Of a DNA stretch of 33,146 bases, positions 16,829 to 24,887 are shown in pieces. Numbering within the stretch: position 1 is the first letter of the stretch; each line of letters begins with the position of its first letter. The position numbers and the translations under genes were made by a program. The stretch is from DATGMS01 sp035303945 (GTDB lineage: Bacteria > Bacteroidota > Bacteroidia > Cytophagales > Cyclobacteriaceae), in assembly GCA_035303945.1 (NCBI GenBank), contig DATGQZ010000070.1, positions 1 to 33,146 of the forward strand, read 5' to 3'. A model generated the notes under the pieces. It worked only from the letters and a program-made list of their open reading frames with translations. It ran no database searches and was not told where the DNA came from.

Positions 16829-18406
16829 ATGACAATGCCAATGAAACAAACCATTGTCTTGTTTTTTACGGTATTCTCACTTCTATCCTGTTCAGCGGAA
16901 AGGAAAGACAGTATGTCCTGTCTGTCGGACCGTTCTGAAAGACCCAATGTCATTTTCATTTATGCGGATGACCTGGGTTATGGGGAAATTGGCGCCAATG
17001 GGCAAGAAAAGATAATGACGCCAAACCTGGATATGATGGCTGCGGAAGGGATCAATTTTACCCAGCATTATACCGGAGCACCTGTATGTGCCCCTGCCCG
17101 ATGCATGCTCATGACCGGCAGGCATGCTGGAAATTCTTATATTAGAGGGAATGTAGAACTTGGCGGGATGTATTTCACGGATGACAAGGAAAAGGGGCAG
17201 GAACCGCTGCCAGAGGATGCTTATACCCTAGGGCATATGTTTCAGCAGCAGGGTTATGTGACAGGAGCCATTGGCAAATGGGGCTTGGGGATGACCGGAA
17301 ACACAGGACATCCCAACAAGCAAGGCTTTGATTATTTTTATGGTTACTTAGACCAAAAGCAGGCGCATAACTATTATCCTACGCACCTTTGGGAGAATGA
17401 GTCCTGGGATACCCTGCTAAATGACTTTATTTTTGTCCACAATCTATCGGCAGGCGATCGCCCCATTAATCAGGATGCCGTGAAAAATTTCCCCAAAAGT
17501 CATTTAAGGTACGGCGATGATCATTTTTTTGAGGCTTATAGCGGTGAGGAATATGCGGTGGACAAGATGACAGAGAAAGCCTTGACATTTATCCATAAAT
17601 ATAAAGATCAGCCCTTCTTTTTGTACCTTCCTTTTACTATTCCGCATGTTTCGCTGCAGGTTCCTGACCTAGCACTGGAGCCATACCTCGGAAAGTTTGA
17701 TGAAAATCCTTACCTGAGCGAGAGGGGATATGCTCCCCATAAATATCCTCGGGCCGCCTATGCTTCTATGATTACCTATTTGGACGCGCAGGTGGGGCAG
17801 GTAATCAAAACCTTACAAACGCTGGGTTTGGATGAAAATACGCTCGTGTTTTTCTCCAGTGACAACGGGCCTACCTTTAATGGTGGAGTCGACGCAGAAT
17901 ATTTTAACAGTACAGCGGGATTGAGAGGCTTGAAAATGGATCTTTATGAAGGCGGGATACGGGTACCCATGTTGATGCGATGGCCTGGTAAAATCGCGCC
18001 GGGGCAAGTAATAAATCATGTATCTGCTCAATATGATGTGATGGCTACGCTCGCAGAGCTGCTTGGGGCCACGCTACCTGTGGAGACGGACGGAATATCG
18101 TTCTTGCCTACCCTATTGGGCAAAGAGGAGCAACAACAGAAACATCCCTTTCTCTATTTTGAATATCCCGAAAAAGGAGGACAAGTAGCTGTCCGCATCG
18201 GCAATTGGAAAGGAATTAAAACAGGTCTTATACATCATCCTGATCAAGTATGGGAACTCTATAACCTCGAAGATGATCGAGCTGAGACGACGGATCTTGC
18301 TGCCAAACATCCTGAAATACTGGAGGCCATGAATCAGGTGGTTGCTGCCGAACACCGGCCCAGCCACCTGGATCAGTGGAATTTTCTGACGCCCCTGCTT
18401 AAGTAG
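16829..18406 (+). CDS. Formylglycine-dependent sulfatase (lipoprotein)
   Basis: A type I sulfatase of 525 residues that should remove sulfate esters from a carbohydrate or related substrate. The signal ends in LLSC (C21), so it is probably a lipoprotein. Metal-binding DD occurs at 47-48 in IFIYADDLGYG. The modification motif is CAPAR at 87-91, with C87 expected to be converted to formylglycine. The IGKWGLG segment near 145 and FFSSDNGPTF further on supply other active-site residues. The maturation enzyme is not in the window. In-frame ATGs at 16835 and 16841 are alternative starts. It closes the susCD operon, pointing to a sulfated ligand, and is convergent with menD 29 bases away. Confidence 0.93.
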   Translation: MTMPMKQTIVLFFTVFSLLSCSAERKDSMSCLSDRSERPNVIFIYADDLGYGEIGANGQEKIMTPNLDMMAAEGINFTQHYTGAPVCAPARCMLMTGRHAGNSYIRGNVELGGMYFTDDKEKGQEPLPEDAYTLGHMFQQQGYVTGAIGKWGLGMTGNTGHPNKQGFDYFYGYLDQKQAHNYYPTHLWENESWDTLLNDFIFVHNLSAGDRPINQDAVKNFPKSHLRYGDDHFFEAYSGEEYAVDKMTEKALTFIHKYKDQPFFLYLPFTIPHVSLQVPDLALEPYLGKFDENPYLSERGYAPHKYPRAAYASMITYLDAQVGQVIKTLQTLGLDENTLVFFSSDNGPTFNGGVDAEYFNSTAGLRGLKMDLYEGGIRVPMLMRWPGKIAPGQVINHVSAQYDVMATLAELLGATLPVETDGISFLPTLLGKEEQQQKHPFLYFEYPEKGGQVAVRIGNWKGIKTGLIHHPDQVWELYNLEDDRAETTDLAAKHPEILEAMNQVVAAEHRPSHLDQWNFLTPLLK

Positions 18407-18435
18407 GGAAGCATGAGCTGTGATAAATAGGTTCT

Positions 18436-20127
18436 TTAGCTACCAAACAAAGTTTTAGCCGCTGCTTTCAATTTGCTTAAGATAGCTGCATTTTGCGGGC
18501 TGGAAGAAGTTATCTCCAGGATCTTAGGCTTTACCGATTGTTGAAAGAAGGTCTTTAATGCTTCGTTCAGTGCAATCTCATCCGACACCTTGGTATATTC
18601 AAAATTATTTTCTCTAGCCAAATATGAAGCGTCTAGCCGCTGCTGCGTTTCAAAGTATTCTTCCAATTCTGGCTGACTGGCTGGGCCATTTATCAATCGA
18701 AAAATCCCGCCGGCATGGTTGTTCAAAAGAATAATCCGCAGATTAGGAAGGCTGTAATTGTGCCAGAATGCATTACGATCATAGAAGAAAGCCATGTCTC
18801 CTGTAAACAACACCACAGGTTCCTTGGTAGTAAAGGTGCAGCCCACAGCGGTACTGTTGGATCCGTCGATTCCACTGGTGCCGCGGTTGCAGATGACTTC
18901 CTGATTTAGCTTTGCTAATCCTATATAATTGGCATACCTGACCGCCATGCTGTTAGCCAAATGGACTTTGGCAGGGGAGGGAAGGTGGTTAAAGCATGTG
19001 TGCAGCGCCTTAAACTCACCAAATTGAGCTTGGTCAAGCAACATAGGGAGATGCTCTGCGCTGAGGTTTTGTCGTTCATGCCACTGCTGGTAAAATGTAG
19101 TGTCTGGGTCTCTCGCCTCATTGGAGAAAAACTCAAGAAAGGAGTGGGGGTCTGCATGTATAAGCTTGTCCAGAGACTGGTAAGTGTCGGGAAAATAGCC
19201 GCCAGGTTGAACATGCCAATGCGCTGCACCACATTGGCGCAGAAAAAGTTTCAAGGGCTTCGAAATAATGGATTTTCCAAAGCTGATGATGAGATCAGGA
19301 TATAAGGATTGCGGATCGTTTACCGCTCCCAAGAAGAAGTCATGATGGGTGACACTACCCTCAGCTTGCAGGTTGCTAATGATATCCGCAACTACAACAG
19401 CCTGTTTTTCACCTGCGATTTGTTGTAAAACGCTAGCCAATTTAGTGTCAGGACGCTGCTGGCCCGGAACAATCAATATTCGTTTGAAACCTTGGAGAGA
19501 AGCCCTAATCACTTGCTTAACTTCTTCGGAAAGAGATATAGTACCTTTATGCACCTGGGTGATGAGAACATCGGCGCTAAAGTTGAAAGGTTCTCCAGCT
19601 TCTGGATAAAATGGCTCTCTCAAGGGAACATTAATATGTACGGGTCCTTGTGGAAAATCGCAGGCTTGATTGATGGCTTCATTGCTGATGCGGTGGGCAT
19701 GCCACACCTTGTCTTTGTGAGAATACTCATCTGGAAAATTATAGGACTCTTTTACATGGGCACCAAACACCTTGGGCTGGTGGATGGTTTGACCGTCCCA
19801 CTGGTCAATCCATTCCGAGGGCCTATCGGCGGTTATGACAAGTAGTGGTATTTGTTGAAAATAAGCCTCGGCTACAGCTGGTCCGTAGTTGAGCGCCGCA
19901 GAACCGCTGGTGCAAACCAAAGCTACTGGCTTGCCTAACTGCTGGGCCATACCCAAAGCCACAAATGCCGCAGATCGCTCGTCGGCAATGAGCCTGCAAT
20001 GGATGTCGGGATGCCTAGCAAAAGCCAACGTCAATGGTGCACAACGCGATCCTGGAGATAAAATCACATTTTTTATTCCTTTTTGGGCACAGATACTCGC
20101 CAGATCTAGGATGGGCTGTAGAATCAA
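18436..20127 (-). CDS. menD: SEPHCHC synthase of menaquinone biosynthesis
   Basis: ThDP-dependent enzyme joining isochorismate and 2-oxoglutarate to form the succinyl-cyclohexene-carboxylate intermediate. The 563-residue length is normal. The N-terminal ThDP-activating glutamate is E50 in ADERSAAFVALGMA. The C-terminal ThDP/Mg motif runs from GDMAFFYD to LLNNHAGGIF. It begins two bases after the stop of the isochorismate synthase gene, so the two are coupled and supply one another's substrate. Menaquinone is the usual respiratory quinone of this phylum. The remaining men genes are elsewhere. Confidence 0.95.
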   Translation of the reverse strand: MILQPILDLASICAQKGIKNVILSPGSRCAPLTLAFARHPDIHCRLIADERSAAFVALGMAQQLGKPVALVCTSGSAALNYGPAVAEAYFQQIPLLVITADRPSEWIDQWDGQTIHQPKVFGAHVKESYNFPDEYSHKDKVWHAHRISNEAINQACDFPQGPVHINVPLREPFYPEAGEPFNFSADVLITQVHKGTISLSEEVKQVIRASLQGFKRILIVPGQQRPDTKLASVLQQIAGEKQAVVVADIISNLQAEGSVTHHDFFLGAVNDPQSLYPDLIISFGKSIISKPLKLFLRQCGAAHWHVQPGGYFPDTYQSLDKLIHADPHSFLEFFSNEARDPDTTFYQQWHERQNLSAEHLPMLLDQAQFGEFKALHTCFNHLPSPAKVHLANSMAVRYANYIGLAKLNQEVICNRGTSGIDGSNSTAVGCTFTTKEPVVLFTGDMAFFYDRNAFWHNYSLPNLRIILLNNHAGGIFRLINGPASQPELEEYFETQQRLDASYLARENNFEYTKVSDEIALNEALKTFFQQSVKPKILEITSSSPQNAAILSKLKAAAKTLFGS

Positions 20128-20129
20128 AA

Positions 20130-21350
20130 CTATTGCTCTTGGATAAATTTGCCAATAATATCACATTTCAATTCTGTCTCTTCCCATTCTTTTTCAGGGA
20201 TAGAGTCTTCGGTAACGCCGGCACCGGCATACAGTACAGCATGATCCGCTATTAGCTTAGCACAACGAAGATTCACAAAGATAGCGGTCTCTTCTTCAAT
20301 ATTTATGGGACCTAGATAGCCTGAAAATAGGGAGCGGTCAAATCCTTCATTATCTCTTATGAAAGCTAACGCTTCTTCCCGAGGCATGCCAGCTACGGCT
20401 GAAGTAGGATGAAGCAGGTTGAGCATCACTGACCCCAATTGCGGAAATCCTGTGGCCACCATATCTACTTTAAAGTCCGTTCGTAGGTGCAAAAGGTTGC
20501 CCGCAATATCAGTTTTGGGCCCTATTTCTTCGTATTCTCTTAGGCGTATTTTTTTGAAGCAGCCCACAATATACCTGCCCACCAAAGCTTGTTCCTCTAT
20601 TTCCTTTTGCGTCCAGGCCACATTTTTAAGTGGATTGTCACCTATGGCTTTTTGTGAACCGGCGAGCGCCATGGTTGAAAATTGATTGCCTCTGGTCTTA
20701 ATAAGGATTTCCGGCGAAGCGCCTATCCAACTGCCTAGGGTAGGAATATGGAAAAAGTTGACGAAGGCATTGGGATAGGATCTGCAAAGGTCAAGGATTG
20801 TTTTCGTAAGGTCGAAGTCTTCTGCCAAAGCCACTACTTTTCTCTTTACCGGAACGATTTTGGAAAGTTGGCCCGCTTGAATGGCATTTATGCCTTTATT
20901 AACATAGCTTATAAATTCCTCTTTCGAAGTGGATTTAATAGTGTCTACCGTATGGATTGTGGACGCTTGACTTTTTAATAGTCTTCTGATTTGGGATTTG
21001 GAATCGTTCCCCTCAGCATGGGCTTTTACCGTCAGCGGTAACTGTTCTGCGGCTACTTCTACTTCATCCAGGCCTACCTGAATATATTCGCTGGCGGCAA
21101 GAAAATAGGCTTTCTGGTCGGGCTGGTCGGCAAATGGATGAAGGACAAATCCGGATGGTAGCTCCTCCAAATCCAATGGCACGCGCTTGATTTTTCCAGT
21201 AGTATCTATGAGAATATTAAGAGTTGTCTCTTGGGGTTTTTTCCATACAGCCAGCTGATGCTGACCGCTCAATGCAGCCAAGACCGCCAGATCTAAAAAT
21301 TTTTCCAGAGATAGTTTTACTTCCGAGTCAGTCGTTATGTCCATATTCAT
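20130..21350 (-). CDS. menF: Isochorismate synthase
   Basis: Chorismate-binding enzyme (406 residues) that makes isochorismate, the entry to menaquinone. The C-terminal half carries the family pattern: FFHIPTLGSWIGASPEILIKTRG, FSTMALAGSQK, LLHPTSAVAGMPREEAL and the FSGYLGPI segment with SIPEKEWEETELK near the end. The ATG overlaps the stop of the upstream thioesterase gene by four bases. EntC-type siderophore enzymes are an alternative, but the flanking menD and menI-like genes make the menaquinone role firm. Confidence 0.93.
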   Translation of the reverse strand: MNMDITTDSEVKLSLEKFLDLAVLAALSGQHQLAVWKKPQETTLNILIDTTGKIKRVPLDLEELPSGFVLHPFADQPDQKAYFLAASEYIQVGLDEVEVAAEQLPLTVKAHAEGNDSKSQIRRLLKSQASTIHTVDTIKSTSKEEFISYVNKGINAIQAGQLSKIVPVKRKVVALAEDFDLTKTILDLCRSYPNAFVNFFHIPTLGSWIGASPEILIKTRGNQFSTMALAGSQKAIGDNPLKNVAWTQKEIEEQALVGRYIVGCFKKIRLREYEEIGPKTDIAGNLLHLRTDFKVDMVATGFPQLGSVMLNLLHPTSAVAGMPREEALAFIRDNEGFDRSLFSGYLGPINIEEETAIFVNLRCAKLIADHAVLYAGAGVTEDSIPEKEWEETELKCDIIGKFIQEQ

Positions 21351-21769
21351 TTCTTCTCCAACACAGCAATGGTTATTCTGCTGATACAGCTCAGCTCCTC
21401 TTTTTCAGAGAATATCTTTGTTTCCCACACCTGCGTTTTCTTTCCTATATGTATTGCTTTGGTAATGCCCCGCACCATGCCGCTGCCGATCGCTTTCAAG
21501 TGGTTGGCATTGATTTCCAAACCCACACAGTAGTGTGTTTCTTCATTGACCATCAGGGATGATGCTACACTCCCCAAAGTTTCTGCCAAAACCACATTCG
21601 CTCCTCCGTGCAACAATCCCATGGGTTGTTTGGTTCTATGATCTACAGGCATCGTAGCCTCTAAAAAATCATCTCCGATTCCCGTAAAACGGATGCCTAG
21701 ATGCTCTACCATGGTGTTTTCACCTAATTTGTTTAAAAAGTCAATGTCAACCTTTTGGGTAAATTTCAT
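21347..21769 (-). CDS. menI: Hotdog thioesterase, probable DHNA-CoA hydrolase
   Basis: A 140-residue single-hotdog acyl-CoA thioesterase. The region LEATMPVDHRTKQPMGLLHGGANVVLAE is very close to E. coli YdiI/MenI as I recall it, with the catalytic glutamate at E63 and the HGG loop at 54-56. It would release 1,4-dihydroxy-2-naphthoate from its CoA ester, a late menaquinone step. It is the first gene of the men operon and overlaps menF by four bases. A generic PaaI-type thioesterase is the alternative; operon context favours MenI. Confidence 0.85.
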   Translation of the reverse strand: MKFTQKVDIDFLNKLGENTMVEHLGIRFTGIGDDFLEATMPVDHRTKQPMGLLHGGANVVLAETLGSVASSLMVNEETHYCVGLEINANHLKAIGSGMVRGITKAIHIGKKTQVWETKIFSEKEELSCISRITIAVLEKK

Positions 21770-21807
21770 GTTGTGGGAGAAAAATGGTTTCTTTGAAAAT
21801 AGTTGAA

Positions 21808-21815
21808 CAAAAATA
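21808..21815 (-). promoter_or_regulatory. Probable -7 box for the menI-menF-menD operon
   Basis: On the minus strand TATTTTTG matches TAnnTTTG exactly, 38 bases before the menI ATG. A TTG element at the usual distance was not found. It lies in the 53-base gap shared with the divergent phosphatase gene. Confidence 0.42.
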
Positions 21816-21822
21816 GATAATC

Positions 21823-22455
21823 TTGAGCAGGAAAAAAATCTACATTGTAAGGCATGGGCAAACTGACTACAACTTAAGAAATGTGGTACAAGGAGGCGGT
21901 ATTGATTCGGACCTCAACGAAAACGGTATCAGTCAGGCCAACGCTTTTTATGAAGCCAAAAAACACATTCAATTCGACAAGATATACTACACTGGGCTGA
22001 AAAGAACCAAACAGTCTGTGCAGAAATTTTTACGCGAGGGAGTTCCCCACGAAGCAGTTCCTGACCTTAACGAGATCAGCTGGGGCAAGTATGAGGGGGT
22101 GCCCATGGATCACTCAGAAAACGAATATTATCTTAACATGATCGCCCGCTGGTCACAAGGAGATCTGGATCACTGTATAGAGCGGGGTGAGTCACCCAAT
22201 ATTGCAGCCAAGCGTCTGAGACGTGGAATTGAGTACATCCTACAGCAAGAAGGGCAAACTATCTTGATCTGTATGCATGGTAGAGCCATGCGTATTTTGC
22301 TGTGCATCCTTTTCAATTACGATCTTCGATTTATGGATGTTTTTGAGCACCAAAACCTCTGTTGTTATGAGCTTACCCAATTGGGTAAAAACAATTTTAG
22401 GATGGACAGCTATACGCCTACGCCTGCGATAAAGGAAGTTTGTGTAGCAGAGTAA
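21823..22455 (+). CDS. Histidine phosphatase superfamily protein
   Basis: A 210-residue phosphoglycerate-mutase-like phosphatase. The phosphohistidine motif RHGQTDYN begins at residue 10 (H11), an acidic LNEISWGKYEG segment follows, and the second catalytic histidine is in CMHGRA. Substrate is unknown; such proteins dephosphorylate sugars, nucleotides or cofactors. The start is TTG at 21823: a TAG stop lies three codons upstream in frame and no ATG precedes the RHG motif, so an unusual start is forced. It is divergent from the men operon. Confidence 0.88.
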   Translation: MSRKKIYIVRHGQTDYNLRNVVQGGGIDSDLNENGISQANAFYEAKKHIQFDKIYYTGLKRTKQSVQKFLREGVPHEAVPDLNEISWGKYEGVPMDHSENEYYLNMIARWSQGDLDHCIERGESPNIAAKRLRRGIEYILQQEGQTILICMHGRAMRILLCILFNYDLRFMDVFEHQNLCCYELTQLGKNNFRMDSYTPTPAIKEVCVAE

Positions 22456-22466
22456 GTGTGTGTAGT

Positions 22467-22859
22467 TTAGCTACCTCTCTCGTTTTGGGAGGAACGGCTA
22501 TTATGGGTGATCAGGTCTTGGTAGTGACTTTGGTTTTCCTCAAAATCGATGATCCTAAAGGCGATCTCTTGAAGGCGAAGCGTGGTGGAGGGGTTGATTT
22601 GCACTTTTAAGTCGCCAATTTCACATGCTGTAACGACCGCACTTGGACAGGTAATCAACAATGCCGCTTCTGAATGGCCGGAATAACTGCGCGTCTGAAA
22701 CCGTTCGGGCATGCTAAGACTGATATATTCGAGATTGGTGCGCTGCTCCTTTAATTCTAATTTGTCAAATAGAATTAAAAATGTCTTTCCACTTTTCTCT
22801 TTGGAAAATGAATTCAAGGAAAAGGTGAGAAGGAATGCGAGGGCGATCCAATACTTCAT
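22467..22859 (-). CDS. Small secreted protein of unknown function
   Basis: About 130 residues, not recognised. Starting at the ATG at 22859 gives a clear signal peptide (MKYWIALAFLLTFSLNSFSK); an upstream ATG at 22895 would add 12 residues before it and is less likely. The mature part has a serine/threonine-rich middle with two cysteines (ITCPSAVVTACEIGD) and a polar C-terminus ending in an asparagine/serine-rich tail. It is convergent with the phosphatase gene (11-base gap). Exported location is the only firm inference. Confidence 0.6.
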   Translation of the reverse strand: MKYWIALAFLLTFSLNSFSKEKSGKTFLILFDKLELKEQRTNLEYISLSMPERFQTRSYSGHSEAALLITCPSAVVTACEIGDLKVQINPSTTLRLQEIAFRIIDFEENQSHYQDLITHNSRSSQNERGS

Positions 22860-22934
22860 GCATGTAATATAACAAAATACAAGTATCGAAGGCAAGGGCT
22901 GAAAAGCATTCGATCAAAAATTCTAATCCACACA

Positions 22935-22961
22935 AAAAAGCCCAAATTAATTGGGCTTTTT
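22935..22961 (-). terminator. Terminator after the zinc-ribbon gene (bidirectional hairpin)
   Basis: AAAAAGCCCAA and TTGGGCTTTTT form a perfect 11-pair stem around a five-base loop. Read on the minus strand it lies ten bases after the zinc-ribbon stop codon and is followed by more T residues. The symmetry would also allow termination from the other side, although no plus-strand gene leads directly into it. Confidence 0.82.
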
Positions 22962-22970
22962 ATTTTTCCT

Positions 22971-23738
22971 TTAAGCTTTTGAACGCTTTTTCTTTGGTTG
23001 TGTATCGTCTTCGATCTCGTCTTCTACACCCGCGAGGATTCTTCCGCAGTGTTCGCAGACAATGATCTTTTTCTTTTCACGGATATCTGCCTGTCTTTGA
23101 GGTGGAACGATGTTGAAACAGCCACCACAAGCGCCTCTTCTTACCATCACTACAGCCAAGCCGTTCTTAGCATTCTCTCTGATCTTGTTGTAGGATTTGA
23201 TCAGACGCTCATCAATCTTTTTGACAGCCTTTTCTTTTTCCGACTTCAGCTTGTTTTCTTCTGACTCGCTTTCCGCTACTATGGTTTCCAGTTCGCCGTT
23301 CTTTTGGTCAAGGTCTTTTTTGCGGTCCTTTAAAATTTCTTTTAATTCCTCAACATCCTTGTTTTTATTTTCAATGGTGAATTGTGCTTCGCCAATCTTT
23401 TTCTTTAGTACCTGGATTTCTAGATCCTGAAGCTCTAGTTCCTTGGTGATGGCGTCATACTCTCTGTTGTTTCTGACGTTCATCTGCTGTTCCTGATACT
23501 TTTTGATCAGTTTTTCAGCTTCTTTTATCGCATCTTTGTGCTTTTTGATGTCTTCCTCTAAAGCGACAATATCTTGTTTGAATTTGGATAGCCTGGTCTC
23601 GTACCCGATGATTTCGTCTTCTAGGTCCTGCACTTCTTCAGGGAGGGCGCCGCGGATTTTAAAAATGGCATCAAGACGGGAATCAATTTTCTGAAGATTA
23701 TGGATAGCTTCGAGTTTCTGTGCAATGGTACTTTCCAT
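22971..23738 (-). CDS. Coiled-coil protein with C4 zinc ribbon
   Basis: A 255-residue protein whose first 180 or so residues are a highly charged coiled coil (repeated E/K-rich heptads from about 30 to 175). It ends in a C4 zinc ribbon: CGGC at 204-207 and CEHC at 228-231, followed by an acidic then basic tail. This matches the zf-RING_7/C4-type family (PF02591). It starts three bases after the Nif3-family gene, an arrangement I recall as common in this phylum. Function is unknown; nucleic-acid or protein binding is likely. Confidence 0.88.
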   Translation of the reverse strand: MESTIAQKLEAIHNLQKIDSRLDAIFKIRGALPEEVQDLEDEIIGYETRLSKFKQDIVALEEDIKKHKDAIKEAEKLIKKYQEQQMNVRNNREYDAITKELELQDLEIQVLKKKIGEAQFTIENKNKDVEELKEILKDRKKDLDQKNGELETIVAESESEENKLKSEKEKAVKKIDERLIKSYNKIRENAKNGLAVVMVRRGACGGCFNIVPPQRQADIREKKKIIVCEHCGRILAGVEDEIEDDTQPKKKRSKA

Positions 23739-23741
23739 GTA

Positions 23742-24842
23742 CTATATGTAAGTTATGGGATTCGTAACTATTTTGGTCAAATAGAGTGCAATATTACTAA
23801 AATTTTGTGACAAAAACTCCATCAGCAGTTCTTTTGTATGAATTTCACTTTCATAATGTCCGATATCGGCAATAACTATCTGGTTTTCAGCATCAAAGTA
23901 TTCGTGGTATTTGACATCGGCTGTTATGAAGATGTCCGCCTGAAAACGTTTGGCCGTAGGAAGTAAAAAGATGCCCGCCCCTCCACAAACGGCCACTCTT
24001 TTGATTTTTTTCTTTAGCAGAGGGGTATGCTTTATCACTTGAAGATCCATTTTTTCTTTTAGGTAGTGCAGAAATTCTCTCTCTTCCATGGCTTGCTCCA
24101 GTTCTCCAAGCATGCCCGCACCTACCTCTTGGTTTTCATTTTCCAAGTGATGAAGGTAGTAGGCCACTTCCTCATAGGGATGCTTCGCTTTCAACACCCG
24201 CAACACCTTGTTTTTCAGATAAGCCGGAAATATAACCTCAATCCGATTTTCTGCTACACGCTCCAGTTCTCCACGCTTACCGATGGCCGGATGGGCATCT
24301 GCAGAAGGAAGAAAAGTGCCTGTGCCCGCAACCTGAAAGCTGCAGGACGAATAATTGCCGATCTTTCCCGCGCCGGCCTGATCCAAAGCTGCTAATACCG
24401 CATCCGTATGCTCCAAGGGTACAAAGGTGGTCAACTTCATCAATAGGGAAGGCTTTGGCGCGAGGATGCGGGTGTTAACCAAACCTATTTTGTCACAGAT
24501 TTTCTTATTAACCCCATGCTGCACATGATCCAGATTGGTGTGGATGGCATAGATGGCGATGTCATTTTTGATGGCTTTTATAACTGTCCGCTCTACATAG
24601 TTTTTACCTGTTAAGCTTTTAAGCCCCTTGAAGACGATAGGATGATGGGCTACGATCAGGTTGCAGTTCAAATCCATGGCCTCTTGTACGACATCTTCGG
24701 TAACGTCCAACGTGCAAAGGATACCGTTTACTGGATCTGATAGATTGCCCGTGATTAACTGGGCATTGTCATAAGATTCTTGATAGGAGGGTGGAGCAAG
24801 GGTTTCCAGAGCGGAAACAATATCTCTTATAGAATAAAGCAT
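23742..24842 (-). CDS. Nif3/YqfO-type dinuclear metal protein
   Basis: A 366-residue Nif3-family protein. Metal ligands appear in the N-terminal half at H66-H67 (VAHHPIVFKG) and H101/D105 (HTNLDH), and near the C-terminus at H329 and E333 (IGHYESE). Between them, about 130-235, is the PII-like insert found in the longer YqfO-type members. The family is annotated as GTP cyclohydrolase 1 type 2 in databases, but true function is uncertain. It is divergent from lpxK, with only 45 bases between start codons, and operonic with the zinc-ribbon gene. Confidence 0.9.
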   Translation of the reverse strand: MLYSIRDIVSALETLAPPSYQESYDNAQLITGNLSDPVNGILCTLDVTEDVVQEAMDLNCNLIVAHHPIVFKGLKSLTGKNYVERTVIKAIKNDIAIYAIHTNLDHVQHGVNKKICDKIGLVNTRILAPKPSLLMKLTTFVPLEHTDAVLAALDQAGAGKIGNYSSCSFQVAGTGTFLPSADAHPAIGKRGELERVAENRIEVIFPAYLKNKVLRVLKAKHPYEEVAYYLHHLENENQEVGAGMLGELEQAMEEREFLHYLKEKMDLQVIKHTPLLKKKIKRVAVCGGAGIFLLPTAKRFQADIFITADVKYHEYFDAENQIVIADIGHYESEIHTKELLMEFLSQNFSNIALYLTKIVTNPITYI

Positions 24843-24874
24843 ATATTTGTCCCAAGGTTGAAAGACAAAAATAA
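24842..24874. promoter_or_regulatory. Divergent -7 boxes for lpxK and the Nif3 gene
   Basis: TATATTTG on the plus strand (24842-24849) lies 38 bases before the lpxK ATG and abuts the Nif3 start codon. On the minus strand TATTTTTG (24874-24867) lies 24 bases before the Nif3 ATG. Both match TAnnTTTG exactly; neither has a clear TTG at the expected spacing. Transcription from the two would overlap and face away from each other. Confidence 0.42.
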
Positions 24875-24887
24875 CAAAATTTACACA

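Noticed and set aside
24780..24887. An N-terminal extension of lpxK by 36 codons
   Set aside because: It overlaps the start of the divergent Nif3 gene and the proposed promoters, and the downstream ATG gives the conserved N-terminus.
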